Positions 44,433 to 55,492 of a DNA stretch of 64,000 nucleotides are shown here, piece by piece. Position numbers and translations under genes: made by a program. Below the pieces are notes generated by a model. It saw only the letters and a program-made list of their open reading frames with translations. It made no database searches and was not told where the DNA came from. The first letter of the stretch is position 1. Each line of letters begins with the position of its first letter. Source of the DNA: Pegoplata infirma (Eukaryota > Arthropoda > Insecta > Diptera > Anthomyiidae). Where the stretch lies: contig OY992540.1 of NCBI GenBank assembly GCA_963921195.1, forward strand, positions 193,348,692 to 193,412,691. The letters are read 5' to 3'.

Positions 44433-44817
44433 AAAACTTATTAAATTTATAATTTTTTAAAAGACCATGAAAAAATCAAGAAAACGTAACTGAACAAAAA
44501 AATCTGGGAAACAATTAAAATCACGAAAAATTCACGCAAGAATTTTACTCACGCACGATCACGCACGAACTTTTTTGTGGTACTCACGCTCACTCACGCT
44601 CACGTGAGTAGAAAAAAATTTACTCACGAATCACGTGATTCATGCGTGATTCACGGGAATCACGCAAATCACGTGAGCAGCGCCCATCTCTACTTATAAT
44701 ATCCAACGTTCAATTTTTATTTAGTTTTCGCAATTTAATTACAAATCATTTTTAATAATTAATTAAACCTAACCGAGAACTGGTTACAATGACCGTCGTC
44801 TCGTTGCATCGAAATCG

Positions 44818-44896
44818 ACCAAGGGTTTAGTGGGAATCGAACCCACGACCCCCTGTTTCATAGGCTAGCATGCTACCAACTAACCTACAGGGGCCT
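44818..44896 (-). other. tRNA-like sequence (probably a pseudogene)
   Basis: On the minus strand: GGCCCCTGTAGGTTAGTTGG, then TAGCATGCTAG, CCTATGAAACAGG and GTGGGTTCGATTCCCAC. The A-box region and a perfect B box with a full T-arm (GTGGG...CCCAC) are present; the anticodon loop could read GAA (Phe-type) but its stem is only three pairs, and the 5' and 3' acceptor strands do not pair. It is best viewed as a tRNA-derived relic inside the hAT at 42968-46264. Confidence 0.5.
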
Positions 44897-45004
44897 TATA
44901 TGACTCATAAAAGATTCTCAAAAATATATGTTCGTATTCTTTCCTGACTCTTTTATGAATGTTAAAAAAAACATATTTTGAATTTTTTACATATCCAGAA
45001 TTAA

Positions 45005-45609
45005 GAGTCAAACATGAATGCTATCGACAATGTGAACTCCTTCACCTACCTCGGGAGTGTCATTTCCCCAGATGGCGGAGCTGCAAATGATATCCATAGT
45101 AGAATATCCAAAGCACAAGGCGCTTTCTCACAGCTATGGAAAATCTGGAGGTCATCATCAAATTACGTATCTTTAACTCAAACGTAAAATCTGTTCTTTT
45201 ATACGGATGTGAGACCTGGCTAATGACGAAAGCACTTGAAAAGAAACTTCAAATTTTCGTAAATAAATGCCTCAGGAAAATTTTGAAGATCTGGTGGCCA
45301 AATACCATATCCAACAAATTACTTCTCGAGAAATGCAACCAAATTGAAATAGAACTCGAAATTAAAAAGAGACGATGGAATTGGATTGGTCACACCCTGC
45401 GGAAATCACCAACAGAAATATGCGGACAGGCTCTAGAATGGAACCCGCAAGGTAGCAGGAAACGAGGAAAGCCAAAGCATACATGGAGACGAACTATTGA
45501 AGATGATATGAAAAAAATGGGATACAATTTCAACAGGGCAAAAATCATCGCTCGAGATAGAGGAGAATGGCGAAATTACGTTGAGGCACTATGCTCCACA
45601 GGGAGCTAA
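45005..45609 (+). pseudogene. RTE/BovB-like LINE, C-terminal fragment
   Basis: Two frames join across a frameshift near 45150: the first reads NAIDNVNSFTYLGSVISPDG, GAANDIHSRISKAQGAFSQL, W-K-I-W; the second continues LRIFNSNVKSVLLYGCETW, then CLRKILKIWWPNTISNKLLL, RRWNWIGHTLRK, GKPKHTWRRTIEDDMKKMGY and ends EWRNYVEALCSTGS. The tail after the stop is AGGAAATAAGAAGAAGATGA, a simple-repeat 3' end as found in RTE-type LINEs. It picks up where the 24.3-27.5 kb copy is cut off (RTVSN versus NTISN), so together they cover the C-terminal half of one family. 5'-truncated on insertion, in the hAT at 42968-46264. Confidence 0.8.
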
Positions 45610-45989
45610 AGGAAATAAGAAGAAGATGAATCTTTCAGGAATCCAAATGTCGAGCGTTCTGTCAATTTTTTGGAGCCTTGAAAGAGTCATAACTTATGAA
45701 GGCTCAGAAAATTGTACACAGTAAGCAAATATCAAACACCGGTGCATGCTCGACAATATATGACGGATTGGATCTATATGTGGTAAAATCTTTTATTAGT
45801 CCAACAATTTAAGAGAAAAATTATTCTATGTTGCCAACTTACAGATTTAAGTGAATATCGTGTGGAATTTTCATATGGCGACCAAGTCAAAGAATGGTCT
45901 GATTTTAAATGGATTTAATAAGGTTACCAAGCTAAAAACAAAATTGTAATCTAATATCTCATATTTTCATAGAATAAAGACGTATTTAA

Positions 45990-46110
45990 TTGTAACCGTT
46001 TAAATAGACTGAAGGACGGACACGCTAAGTCAAATCAGATAGTGATTCTGAATCGGTCGGTATACTAAAAGCTTGCTCTACGACCAATATTTCGGGTATT
46101 TGCAAAAAAA
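45990..46110 (-). repeat. Decayed mini-me-like fragment
   Basis: GACTGAAGGACGGACACGCTAA, GAATCGGTCGGTATACT and GACCAATATTTCGGGT correspond to the reversed copy 4 type (24780-24910). No GACR array survives. Confidence 0.45.
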
Positions 46111-46647
46111 ATGATGCTGTTTGTATTTTTTAGCTAATTAAGAAAAACTTGAAAAAACTTTATTATTTTCCAAAAAACTTATTTTTTTAGAAAAAATCTT
46201 GAAATCTTTTTAGCACCTCAAAAAACTTGCAAAAAAATGGAAATCTTGATATATGGCAACACTGGCTGGACCCCACATCTCCAATAAGGGCAACACCAGG
46301 GACCCCTAAGGTAAAACATGTTTAGTACACAAAAACTTTGAATGCTTTTAAATCACAAACTTTAAATGCGTGAAAAAATCGCTATGAAATTTTTATTAAT
46401 CCGAAAAAATGCCACACTAACTTTTTGTCTTGGACCTAGAAAATTTTTCGGAACTAAGAAAATTTATGTTTTCCTTAGTAAAAGTACATTTTATAAAATT
46501 TAAACTTTACCCTTAAAATAGAACTTTTGTACCACCATTAACATCCCTGTTAAAAGCTGACGTTTTTGCTTTTTTTATCCTTTTTACTATAAAGTACAAA
46601 TGTTGCTTGTATTTCCAAATTTTTAACAGTTGATTTTATTTTCTCTA

Positions 46648-49018
46648 CACTGAAAAAAATTTTTACCATTTTTAAAGCATGTTGAACTTAATTTAAAAAA
46701 AGAAGGGTATGCGAGGGCTCCAAAGATTTTAATTCTTCTTCCAAGTATATTTTTTCCTAAAACATAGTAATGCATTTACTTAAATTTATCTTAAAAGTAA
46801 GTAAAATTGTACTTATTATAAGTTTAATTGTTTTTATCCAGAGGAAAAATATTTTTTTAAAATAAGTAAAAATTTCCTTAAACTTACGGATTCTGTGGAC
46901 CCTATGGAGTCCCAATGTGAGGACCCTACGGGCCCCCAATATATGGGGTCCGCCCATGAGTATGTGCGTACACTATTATAGGGTCACTATTGATTTTGAT
47001 CCAAAATTTTGGTCAGAATCGCTCTATCTGGCTTAGTTTTCGAGATCTGGGAATGGGGTCTTGAGAAATTTGATCATGAAATAACTCGAAAACTATAACT
47101 CGGAGAGCTTTCGGGTCTTCGGCGGTCATATTCTACAAGTTAAGGACTACAAAAATGCCTTTGGAATTTTTTTCGTATCTGCAGTATTTGCAGAGTTATA
47201 CACTGAAAAAAATAACTATACTGAAATTAAATAAACACTGTTATTAATTTAAGTAAACAAATTTTTTTGAAATTACTTCAACTTATCTTAATATAAGGTG
47301 GTTTTACTTAAAACAAAGAAAATTAACTTGAAGATAGTACATGCAAATACTTAAAAAAGCACAAGAGTTTTCCTTAATTTGATTTTTTAAATTAAGTTAA
47401 ATATTCTTTACTTTTATGGCGAATTGATTGCATTTAAGAAAAAAAGGGTTTATTAAAAAATTTTGTTTTACTTAAAAGAAAAAAAATTAAATTGTGTGCA
47501 AAAAAAATAAATAAGTACGCAGCTGACTTAAAAATAGTATAGACATTTTCAAGGCCTTGTATCAAATAAGTACAAATCTTTAATTGCAAATCGCATTTTC
47601 TTTAATTTAATCAATTTTTGTTTTAATTTAAGAAAAAAGTAATCTTTATTTTATTGATTTCATTGACTTTATTAAAATCCATATCTTCATCAGTTTAAGA
47701 AAGAATTTACTTAACTTAAGGAAAAAATACTTTAGGTATTTTGGGGACCCCATCTGGGGTCCCCATGTGGAGACCCCATGAGACCCTAACTTTAAATCCA
47801 AATTTCGATTTTCGCGGAATTTTCAAATGCCTATAACTCTGCAAATACTGCAGATACGAAAAAAATTCTAAAGGCATTTTTGTAGTCCTTAACTTGTAGA
47901 ATATGACCGCCAAAGACCTGGAAGCTCTCCGAGTTATAGTTTTCGAGTTATTTCATGATCAAATTTCTCAAGACCCCATTCCCATATCTCGAAAACTATG
48001 CAAGATAGAGCGATTCTGACCAAAATTTTGGATCAAAATCAATAATGACCCTATAATAGTGTACGCATATACTCATGGACGGACCCCATATATTGGGGGC
48101 CCGTAGGGTCCTCACATTGGGACTCCATAGGGTCCACAGAATCCGTAAGTTTAAGGAAATTTTTACTTATTTTAAAAAAATATTTTTCCTCTTGATAAAA
48201 ACAATTAAACTTATATTAAGTACAATTTTACTTACTTTTAATATATATTTAAGTAAATGCATTACTATGTTTTAGGAAAAAATATATTTGGAAGAAGAAT
48301 TAATATCTTTGGAGCCCTCGCATACCCTCCTTTTTTTAAATTAAGTGCAACATGCTTTAAAAATGGTAAATTTTTTTTTCAGTGTAGGCATTTGAAAATT
48401 CCGCGAAAATCGAAATTTGGATTTAAAGTTAGGGTCTCATGGGGTCTTTAGATGGGGCCCCCAGATGGGGTCCCCAAAATACCTCAAGTATTTTTTTCTT
48501 AAGTTAAGTCAATTCTTTCTTAAACTGATGAAGATATGGATTCAAATAAAATCAATGAAATCAATAAAATAAAGGTTACTTTTTTCTTAACTTAAAACAA
48601 AAATTGATTAAATTAAAGAAAATGCGTTTTGGAATTAAAGATAAGTACTTATTTGATTCAATGTCTTGAAAATGTCTATACTATTTTTAAGTAAGTTACG
48701 TACTTATTTATTTTTTTTGCACACAATTAAATTTTTTTTCTTTTAAGTAAAACAAAATTTTTTAATAAACCCTTTTTTTCTTAAATGCAATCAATCCGCC
48801 ATTAATGTAAAGAATATTTAACTTAATTTAAAAAAACAAATTAAGGAAAACTTTTGTGCTTTTTTAAGTATTTGCATGTACTATCTTCAAGTTTATTTTC
48901 TTTGTTTTAAGTAAAACCACCTTATATTAAGTTAAGTTGAAGTAAATTATAAAAAAAATTGTGTTCTTAAATTAATAACAGTGTTTATTTAATTTCAGTA
49001 TAGTTATTTTTTTCAGTG
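46648..49018. mobile_element. TA-flanked CACTGAAAA element, split by an inverted copy of itself
   Basis: The outer copy consists of 46648-47200 plus 48387-49018 (1185 bp with one TA). Its ends are CACTGAAAAAAATTTTTACC and AGTTATTTTTTTCAGTG, with TA outside both. At 47199-47200 it is interrupted by an inverted relative that follows in 47201-48384. The uninterrupted sequence, seen in the inner copy, is GCAGAGTTATAGGCATTTG. No transposase. The internal text has many GACCCCAT/ATGGGGTC motifs and segments such as TCATGAAATAACTCGAAAAC. Confidence 0.85.
47201..48384. mobile_element. Inner inverted copy of the CACTGAAAA element
   Basis: 1184 bp, from CACTGAAAAAAATAACTATA to AAATTTTTTTTTCAGTG, the reverse complement of the outer copy throughout, with scattered substitutions. 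TA at 47199-47200 and 48385-48386 is the target duplication. Frames such as 46757-46957 (-) and 48075-48275 (+) are the same element read twice. Confidence 0.85.
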
Positions 49019-49019
49019 T

Positions 49020-50155
49020 ACACAATTCGAATCAGCGCTAAAGCATCAACTCTTTTTTTTCAACGGCATTAATTTTACGGACCGTATTTTTTGTTTCTTC
49101 ACATTTTACGTTCAATATTTTTTATTTTGCAACAGAAATAAGATTTTTTTTTTCTATTTGGAATATTTTGCGCAAATCTTTCATTTTCTCCCCCAAAAAT
49201 ACAAAATTTTAAAATTGATATAAAAAAATAATTTTGTTTGTCTATTGCTGCTGCCGTTTATTTCCAATTTTTTTATTTTTTTTTTAATTTTTTTCAGTTC
49301 CTGTATATTTTTTTTACATCCTTTTTACCGTGTTGTAGTGCAGTCATCATCGCCAGCACCATTGCCATCGAATAAGTCCGTTTTTAAAATGTATGAGAAG
49401 ATGTTGGTTTATTTCTTTTTTTCTTTTTGCAGAGCACAAAACTGTTGGTTTATGTTTAGTTTAACAACAGTTTAACGTGGAAATTATTGCGAATTTGTTG
49501 TTTCTGCCATAAAGGCGCATTAAAAAGAAAAAAAAAACACAAACAACAAAACAATTATTTTTCGTCGTTGTTTTTTGTGTGTCGATTTCGAAAAAAAGAC
49601 GTAATTTTTTTTTTGTTCATTCTCTCAAGTCATTTTGTAATAAATTTGTTGTGTTGTACACAAATTGTTATCAACTCTGTATTGTTAATAAAGTGCTGTT
49701 GTTTATGTGCCAACAAAAATTAATAGTGTTTTTTTAGAAACTTTAAATAAATCAAATGAATTCTTTTAATTTTTAATAAAAAAAAAATGTAAACAAATTT
49801 TTACAACTTATTGTCATTGCAATTGTAAATTTAGAATTTCCCAACACTTTTAAAGTTTGAACTCAGTGGCGGAAACTCTGTTAAACAATAAGTAAGAATA
49901 ATGTGCCGAATTAAAAATCAATATCCTTCACAATTCCGCAGAGTTTTTCGGAGTTTTTATTTAACTTTTAAAAATTGTTTTATTTTTTTTTTTTAATTTT
50001 TATGATTTTTTAAGTTTGCTGATTTTTTCTAAAACTTTACTTTAGTTTTTCTAATTTTCCCGAATTTTTCTATTTTTTTTCAACTTTTCGAAATTTTTTT
50101 AAACTTTTTTGATTTGTTTTTCAGATTTATTGATTATGTTTTTTCACCTATTGGT
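49020..50155. other. Unique-looking AT-rich DNA
   Basis: Includes a stretch at 49320-49390 with balanced composition (CAGTCATCATCGCCAGCACC) and long T runs. No splice-bounded coding frame was identified; the predicted peptides are phenylalanine-rich artefacts of T tracts. Confidence 0.4.
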
Positions 50156-50159
50156 TTTT

Positions 50160-50551
50160 ACTTCAATAAGTAAACAGTTAATTAAGCTCGAGACCTTAGT
50201 TTTGAATAAATTTTATTTATTCAATTAATTATTTTTTAGTTTTTTAATAAATTTTGTTTATTCAATTAATTATTTTAATATTCGATATTTCGTCATCCCA
50301 CAAATGATATATTCAGTATAAAAATATAAGATTTTTATTAAAAAGAGTAACAATAGACTCACAGTTAAATGACTACCCACTAATCCGAATTGTGCGTCTA
50401 TTGTTACTCTTTTCAATAAAAATTTTATATTTGTATCCTGAAGATGTCAAGATGGGATGACGAAATATCGAATATTAAAATAATTATTTGAATAAATAAA
50501 ACTTATTAAAAACTAAGGCCTCGACCCTGACAATCAGTTTACTTATTGTTT
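50160..50551. mobile_element. Foldback element with CTCGAGACCTTAG arms
   Basis: ACTTCAATAAGTAAACAG, then AAGCTCGAGACCTTAGTTTT, then ATTCGATATTTCGTCATCCC at left face TGGGATGACGAAATATCGAA, AAACTAAGGCCTCGACC and TCAGTTTACTTATTG at right. GAGTAACAATAGACTCACAG in the middle also has an inverse partner (TCTATTGTTACTCTTTT). A short ATTTTATTTATTCAATTAAT duplication lies in the left arm. Confidence 0.75.
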
Positions 50552-50649
50552 TTCAGATTTTTATTTTGAGTTTACTAATTTTTCCCCGCAAATGTTACTC
50601 TGATATTTCTTTTTAAGTTTAGCAGGAAAATTTATATTTTTTTATACTA

Positions 50650-51046
50650 CCCGAGTAAAAATAAGCATATATAAGAATATATAACTTGATGCAAACATAA
50701 TAAACAGGGCAAGGGGGTTCATGTAAATACATGTTTGTTGTCGTTAGGCTGAGTACAACTTAAAGTATTTATCTTCGCGAATCATCATATTTGCTTAAAA
50801 ATTACATTGATTTGTTAGTGCATATTTTTGCATATTTTGATGAAAATGAATGTTTTTGCATATTTTGCTTAAACTACGTATTTTCTTGCATATTATTTAA
50901 TATTTATTTCAAAATTGTTTTTTATTATTTTTGTGAAATTTGCTATTTTTATCAAAAATGTGCAAATCGGTTCATGCATTTTGATAAAAAAGAAATAAAA
51001 AAATATTTTTTTTTTGTAAAAAAATTTAAGCAAAAATTGCGCCATA
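50650..51046. mobile_element. Left part of a CCCGAGTAAAA element and GCATATTTTTGCATA repeat
   Basis: CCCGAGTAAAAATAAGC after TA (50648-50649) matches the left end of 53121-54170, but no right end follows. From 50820 to 50990 the motif GCATATTTTGATGAAAATG recurs, as in the hAT-like elements at 60217-60970. Confidence 0.45.
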
Positions 51047-51048
51047 TA

Positions 51049-51813
51049 CACTCAAAAAAAGTGAACTAAAATCTGGGAAAATTAACTTAATTTTAAGAAA
51101 AAGAGGGAATGATTTGGCTCCAAAGATTTTTTTCTTGGTTTTAGTTCATAAATTTCCCAAAAATAAGGAAAAAAAAGTTAATTAATTTTAAGCCAATTTT
51201 AACTAGAAAATGGGAAAAATTATATTACACTTTAGTTCATTCACATTTTAAAACTGGATTGGGTCTAGACTCTGGACCCATGGGTTCGGACCCCATGGGT
51301 CCAGCCCCTTGTTAACTCAAGACCCCGGTGATTTAAGGGTCCCCATAGATTTTGACCCAAAATTTGTGTCCGTTTCGCTCTAACTTGCTTAGATTTTGAG
51401 ATACGGGTCTGATGGGGTCTTGAGAATCTTAAAAACTGAATATCTCGAAAACTATTAATCGGAGGGCTTTTGGGTATTTTGCGAAAGAGTTCTACGAGCC
51501 AAGAGCTACAAAAATGCCGTTGGACTTTTTCTCGTGTTGGCAGTATTTACCGAGATATTTGATCAAAGTGAAAAAAAAATACTTTTTTGTTGCTTAAAAT
51601 AATAGTTTATAATCGGACATTAATAAAAAATTGTTTTTATGGAAAAAAAAAATTTGTAAGTAAAATTTTAGTTTATTTTTTGTTTCTTGCTTTACAAAAA
51701 AATATTTTTAGATTTGCTGAAAATATAACGTAACATTAACTCAGTGTGGAGAAGATGTATATTTTTAAATATCGTATTATTTAATTTGGCCTTTAATGCA
51801 TTTTGAAATTAAA
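51049..51813. mobile_element. TA-type element, left part, with GACCCCATGGG cargo
   Basis: Starts CACTCAAAAAAAGTGAACT after TA. The stretch 51255-51560 (GGACCCATGGGTTCGGACCC, CGTTTCGCTCTAACTTGCTT, CTACAAAAATGCC) is a diverged relative of the cargo in the CACTGAAAA element and of 54960-55330. The right end was not found; a possible remnant, AAAAAAAGTTCACTTTTTT, lies past the mini-me at 52465. Confidence 0.45.
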
Positions 51814-52430
51814 ACAAGTAAAAAAGTTAAATTCGGCCTTGCCGAGTGTAGTGATACCCTCCACAATTTCAAAAAGATTATTGCAAACAACTTTATTTAA
51901 AAGGAAATTACTTTTAAAAAAAAAAAATTAAAAAAAAATGTCCGCGAAAAAAAATTTTGGTAAAAAAAAAATCCGCGATTTTTTTTTTTTTTGGCAAAAA
52001 ATATGTTCGTACTTGTTTAAATACCATTTGGTGCTCAATTATGTTCACATATGTCAACCAGAAGCCGAATTAAAGTATTTTGTATTTTTCGGTTATGTTG
52101 AATGTACTAAAATTTTTTAGGTGTGCTTACATTTTCGTTCATAACTTTTGAACCGCTGAACCGATATCGCTCAAATGCAATACCAAACTTCCCGGGAGAA
52201 CTTCCAATATATATGTTAAGTTTCAGTCATCTCTGTGCAATATTTTGTCCGCGAGAGCATTTTCCACAGACAGACAGACGGACAGACGGACATCGCTAGA
52301 ATTTCTTAAAATCGATCGGGCATCATGAATATATATACTTTATGGGGTCCCAGACCGATATTTCGATGAGTTACAAACGGAATGACAAACTTATATATAC
52401 CCTCTATCACTAAGTGGAGGGTATAAAAAA
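51814..52430 (-). mobile_element. Mini-me-like repeat, copy 5
   Basis: Runs from ACAAGTAAAAAAGTTAAATT, CGGCCTTGCCGAG, ATACCCTCCACAATT to TATATACCCTCTATCACT, AAGTGGAGGGTATAAAA, with ACAGACAGACAGACGGACAG at 52265-52290 and the AAATCGATCGGGCATCATGA core. It contains the same ATAACTTTTGAACCGCTGAA segment as copy 3 and 61400-62146. Confidence 0.7.
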
Positions 52431-52439
52431 TATATATAA

Positions 52440-53118
52440 TTTTGAAAAAAAAAATTACAAGCAAAAAAAGTTCACTTTTTTTTCACTTTATTCGGAACTT
52501 TCCGATTTTCAAGTCAAAAAAGGAACCCAAATCCATTGTCCTACAGGTCCAATATTTTTGTAAATATTAATATAAATCAATTTTTAATGCATATTTTTTG
52601 AGTTTTTACTACATATGTATTTTTAATTTTTTGATACATATTTTTAGCGCTTTTAGTGCATGAACTTCCTTTCCCAGATAATAAGTCATATATGTATGTA
52701 TGATTATACATCGCGTGAGATATTTTCAAAATCTTTTAAATGCAGTCATATGTAGTTATATATAATTGAATCATGATTCCTTTTAAAACTATGATATTCT
52801 CATAAAATAATTTTCAAGAAAATTATTTTTCTGGTTTAAATTTATTTATTTTTGTCATTTTTGGACGACTTAGTGGACACTACACTCAAAAAAAAAACTG
52901 TAATGTTAGGAAAAAAAAGCTTGTAAGCCTACAAGAAAATTTGCTGATTTTGAACCCACAATTTTTTTTGGTATATCGTCGAACTATATTCAATAAATGC
53001 CAACTCGAAAAAGCTTACTGTTCAGGAGAGCTAAAAAACTAGTTATTTCGCGTATTATTGCAAAAATAAACAATGTACCTTCCACAAGATGGTTTAAATA
53101 TTCTAAACAATTTTTACC
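52440..53118. other. AT-rich DNA with another TA-element start
   Basis: CACTCAAAAAAAAAACTGTA at 52883, after TA, is a left end; the corresponding right end could not be assigned. No gene. Confidence 0.35.
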
Positions 53119-53120
53119 TA

Positions 53121-54170
53121 CCCGAGTAAAAAAATTAATCTGGTCCTTTATGTAATTATATCTTAATTAATCTGGTAGCAGCTTTTAATTGATCTAATCT
53201 GATCTCAAAATTGGCTGTATCAGAAATTATCTAAAATTGTCTAATAATATCATATATGATATTGTTAGATTTAATTAGATCCGAATTTTGGTCTAATGTT
53301 GATTTGTAAAATTTTATAAAATTTTATTAAAAATTATATAATCTGATCCCAGGAAAAGTTTTTGGAACCTATTCCAACTGCAATAGATTCTTGAATAAAT
53401 TCTATGGTAATCACAACAAAATTTTCTATGTAAAATTATTTTTCAAAAAAACTACTTTCTTTAAAAATCGATTGCTTTCGGGACAATTTCAAAAAAAAAA
53501 TCATTGATTCTGGAACGTTAAGTAGAATCGGTTGCAGGGTAATATGATGCGTTCTGGAACCAATTATTTGGAACAGAAAATTTTGCTGGGGATATTTCGT
53601 ATAAATTTAAAAAAAAAAATTGGGCCATACATTTTAAAACTTAAAACAAATATTTTTATGTAGTTATTGAATTCATTTGGGGTTTTTTCTTTTTGGGTTA
53701 TATTAAAATTAGAATTGGCAACAATCTTCCTAGTTTTGTTTTTTAAATCATTTTAATTTGGTAAAAATATAAAATTATTTTTGTTATAATTTTTATTATT
53801 TGTTTTTCTTTTCAACAATTTTGATTTTTTTTATAAAATTACATAAAATAATATCAAAATTAACTTAGAAAATTGTTGCTTTTTTGTTGTAATATAATAA
53901 TATATTATTTGACATAGTACCATATATATTTACATGTGGAGTTGTATTTAATTCGGCCAATCTTTTATATTTATATACGGCATATATAATAATATATCTG
54001 ACCACATATAATAATATATAACATTATCTGAGACTATATTGGAAATTATTGAAATATTTTTTCCAATACATAATTTTATCTAGAAACATATAGTGTCAGA
54101 TATAAACATATACAAATCTATATTCCTATACAATATTGTATATGACTATATCATTTCTTTTTTACTCGGG
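53121..54170. mobile_element. TA-flanked CCCGAGTAAAA element
   Basis: CCCGAGTAAAAAAATTAATC and ATTTCTTTTTTACTCGGG are inverse ends, with TA at 53119-53120 and 54171-54172. The interior is rich in ATAATATATTATT-type palindromes. It is 1050 bp and non-coding. Confidence 0.75.
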
Positions 54171-54179
54171 TATGCAAAA

Positions 54180-55444
54180 ATTTTCATATTTTGCACTAGT
54201 TTGCATATTTTTCAGAGATGGCATTTATTACTACATCAAAAAACAAATATTTTTTAGAGTTGGCATATTTTGTCGGAAAATAAAAATACATTTTTTTTGG
54301 AAAAATTTAAAAATTTTTTTTTTTTGTTTTTGTTATCCTTAGTACGGTAATTGCAAAAACTGAACAAAAAATTTAAAATCTTTGCATATTTTTAAAAGTT
54401 ACTAGCTCCGAAAGCCTTTTAATCTCAGGGTGGTCAACTTTGGCACTCTGTAACTCACGCTGTATTGTAATAGGGTCACTCCAAACCAGCTATTTTGAAA
54501 GCTTATATCATTGACTTTATTTGCCCCATTCATAATGTTTCAATCTGATAAATAGTTTGAAAGTTACATAAATATAAGCATTTTTTTTTTTGCAAACACT
54601 ATTTACCGATATTTTTTAAATGGCAATATCTCGAGAACCAGTCATAAGATATCAAAATCTTTACAAGATTCGTGTTTAGCATGGCAAATGCAATAAGATA
54701 TGTGGTCTAATTTTTTTTTTTTTAATTTTTTGAAAAATTTTTGGAAATTTACAATGGGAGTTGGCATTTATTTCCACCAAAAAAATATGTACTTTGAGTT
54801 AGCAGAATAACAAAAATGGATGTAAAACGACAACAAATTATTTTTTTGCTCTGAAATTTTTATGGCAGATAGGTATTACATAGGGGAGCTACTTGCCATC
54901 GGAAACTCATTTCCGTCAAATTTGAGTTGGCATATTTTGAATATAGGTTCACGATATAAAGTTAGCAAAAATGTTTTGCCAAAAATTAGTTAACTGAAAT
55001 TTTTTGATTTCAACTTAGTTCATATACATTTGAGGACCCCATTGGGTTCGGACCCGATAGGTCCAGACCCCATTGGGCCTAGACCTAGTTGGGTTCCGTA
55101 AAAATCGTCATAGTTTTTGATCCAAAATTTGTGTCCGTTTCGCTCTACCTTGCTTAGTTTTTGAGATACGTGATTTTAAGGGACCACTGGGGTTTTGAGA
55201 AATTGTGTCGGCAATATTTACCAAGATATGATCATTTTAAAATTTTCGGGAATCCAAACTTTTTGGATCCAAAGTTCGGACCCATGAGAGCCCGAGAACC
55301 ATAAATTTTGCTCTATCTGGCTTAGTTTCTGAGATAGCGCGATTTTAAGTTTTCTTAAAAAAAAATTACGATTTATTTTTGCTAATATTAGCAAAAAATC
55401 TTGTAAAAATGTTGTCAACCCAATTTCAAATTTAGCAAAAGAAT
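54180..55444. repeat. Repeat-derived region with GACCCCATTGGG cargo
   Basis: 54175-54330 carries GCATATTTTTCAGAG motifs. 54600-54700 resembles 36440-36540. 55030-55330 (GAGGACCCCATTGGGTTCGG, GTGTCCGTTTCGCTCTACCT, TGCTTAGTTTTTGAGATACG) is a relative of 51255-51560. No termini are clear and no gene is present. Confidence 0.45.
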
Positions 55445-55492
55445 TTTAAATCCTACTGATGATAACACTAACTGGGGTGTTTGAAACCGGTA

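Larger units (their letters stand above)
43243..44692. mobile_element. hAT-like element with CACGCACG subterminal repeats, TSD CTTATAAT
   Basis: TAGAGATGGG and CCCATCTCTA form the ends; CTTATAAT flanks them (43235-43242, 44693-44700). Both subterminal regions are dense in CACGATCACGCACGCTCACG and CTCACGTGAGTAGAAAAA motifs, a usual arrangement of transposase-binding sites in hAT elements. A CCCAGTTGG element is nested inside. No transposase. Confidence 0.85.
42968..46264. mobile_element. hAT-like element, CAGTGTTGCC ends, TSD GCTGGACC
   Basis: Ends CAGTGTTGCCATATATG and ATATATGGCAACACTG with GCTGGACC on both sides (42960-42967, 46265-46272). The uninterrupted target is present in the related CACAGTG copies. 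It spans 3.3 kb because it hosts further insertions: a second hAT (43243-44692), a tRNA-like segment, and an RTE-like LINE piece (45005-45609). Its own sequence at both edges is AAAAAATCTTTTTTT-like, as in 33152-33498. Confidence 0.85.
42670..46385. mobile_element. CACAGTG-family remnant, split by a hAT
   Basis: 42670-42967 (TCATACGCAACGGTGCACAG, ACCGATTGCAGCGAAATTCA) and 46265-46385 (CCACATCTCCAATAAGGGC, TGTTTAGTACACAAAAACTT) are the two halves of one copy; the hAT at 42968-46264 lies between. The outer termini are lost. Confidence 0.6.

Noticed and set aside
44818..44896. Functional tRNA gene
   Set aside because: Good B box and T-arm, but acceptor strands do not pair and the anticodon stem is too short.
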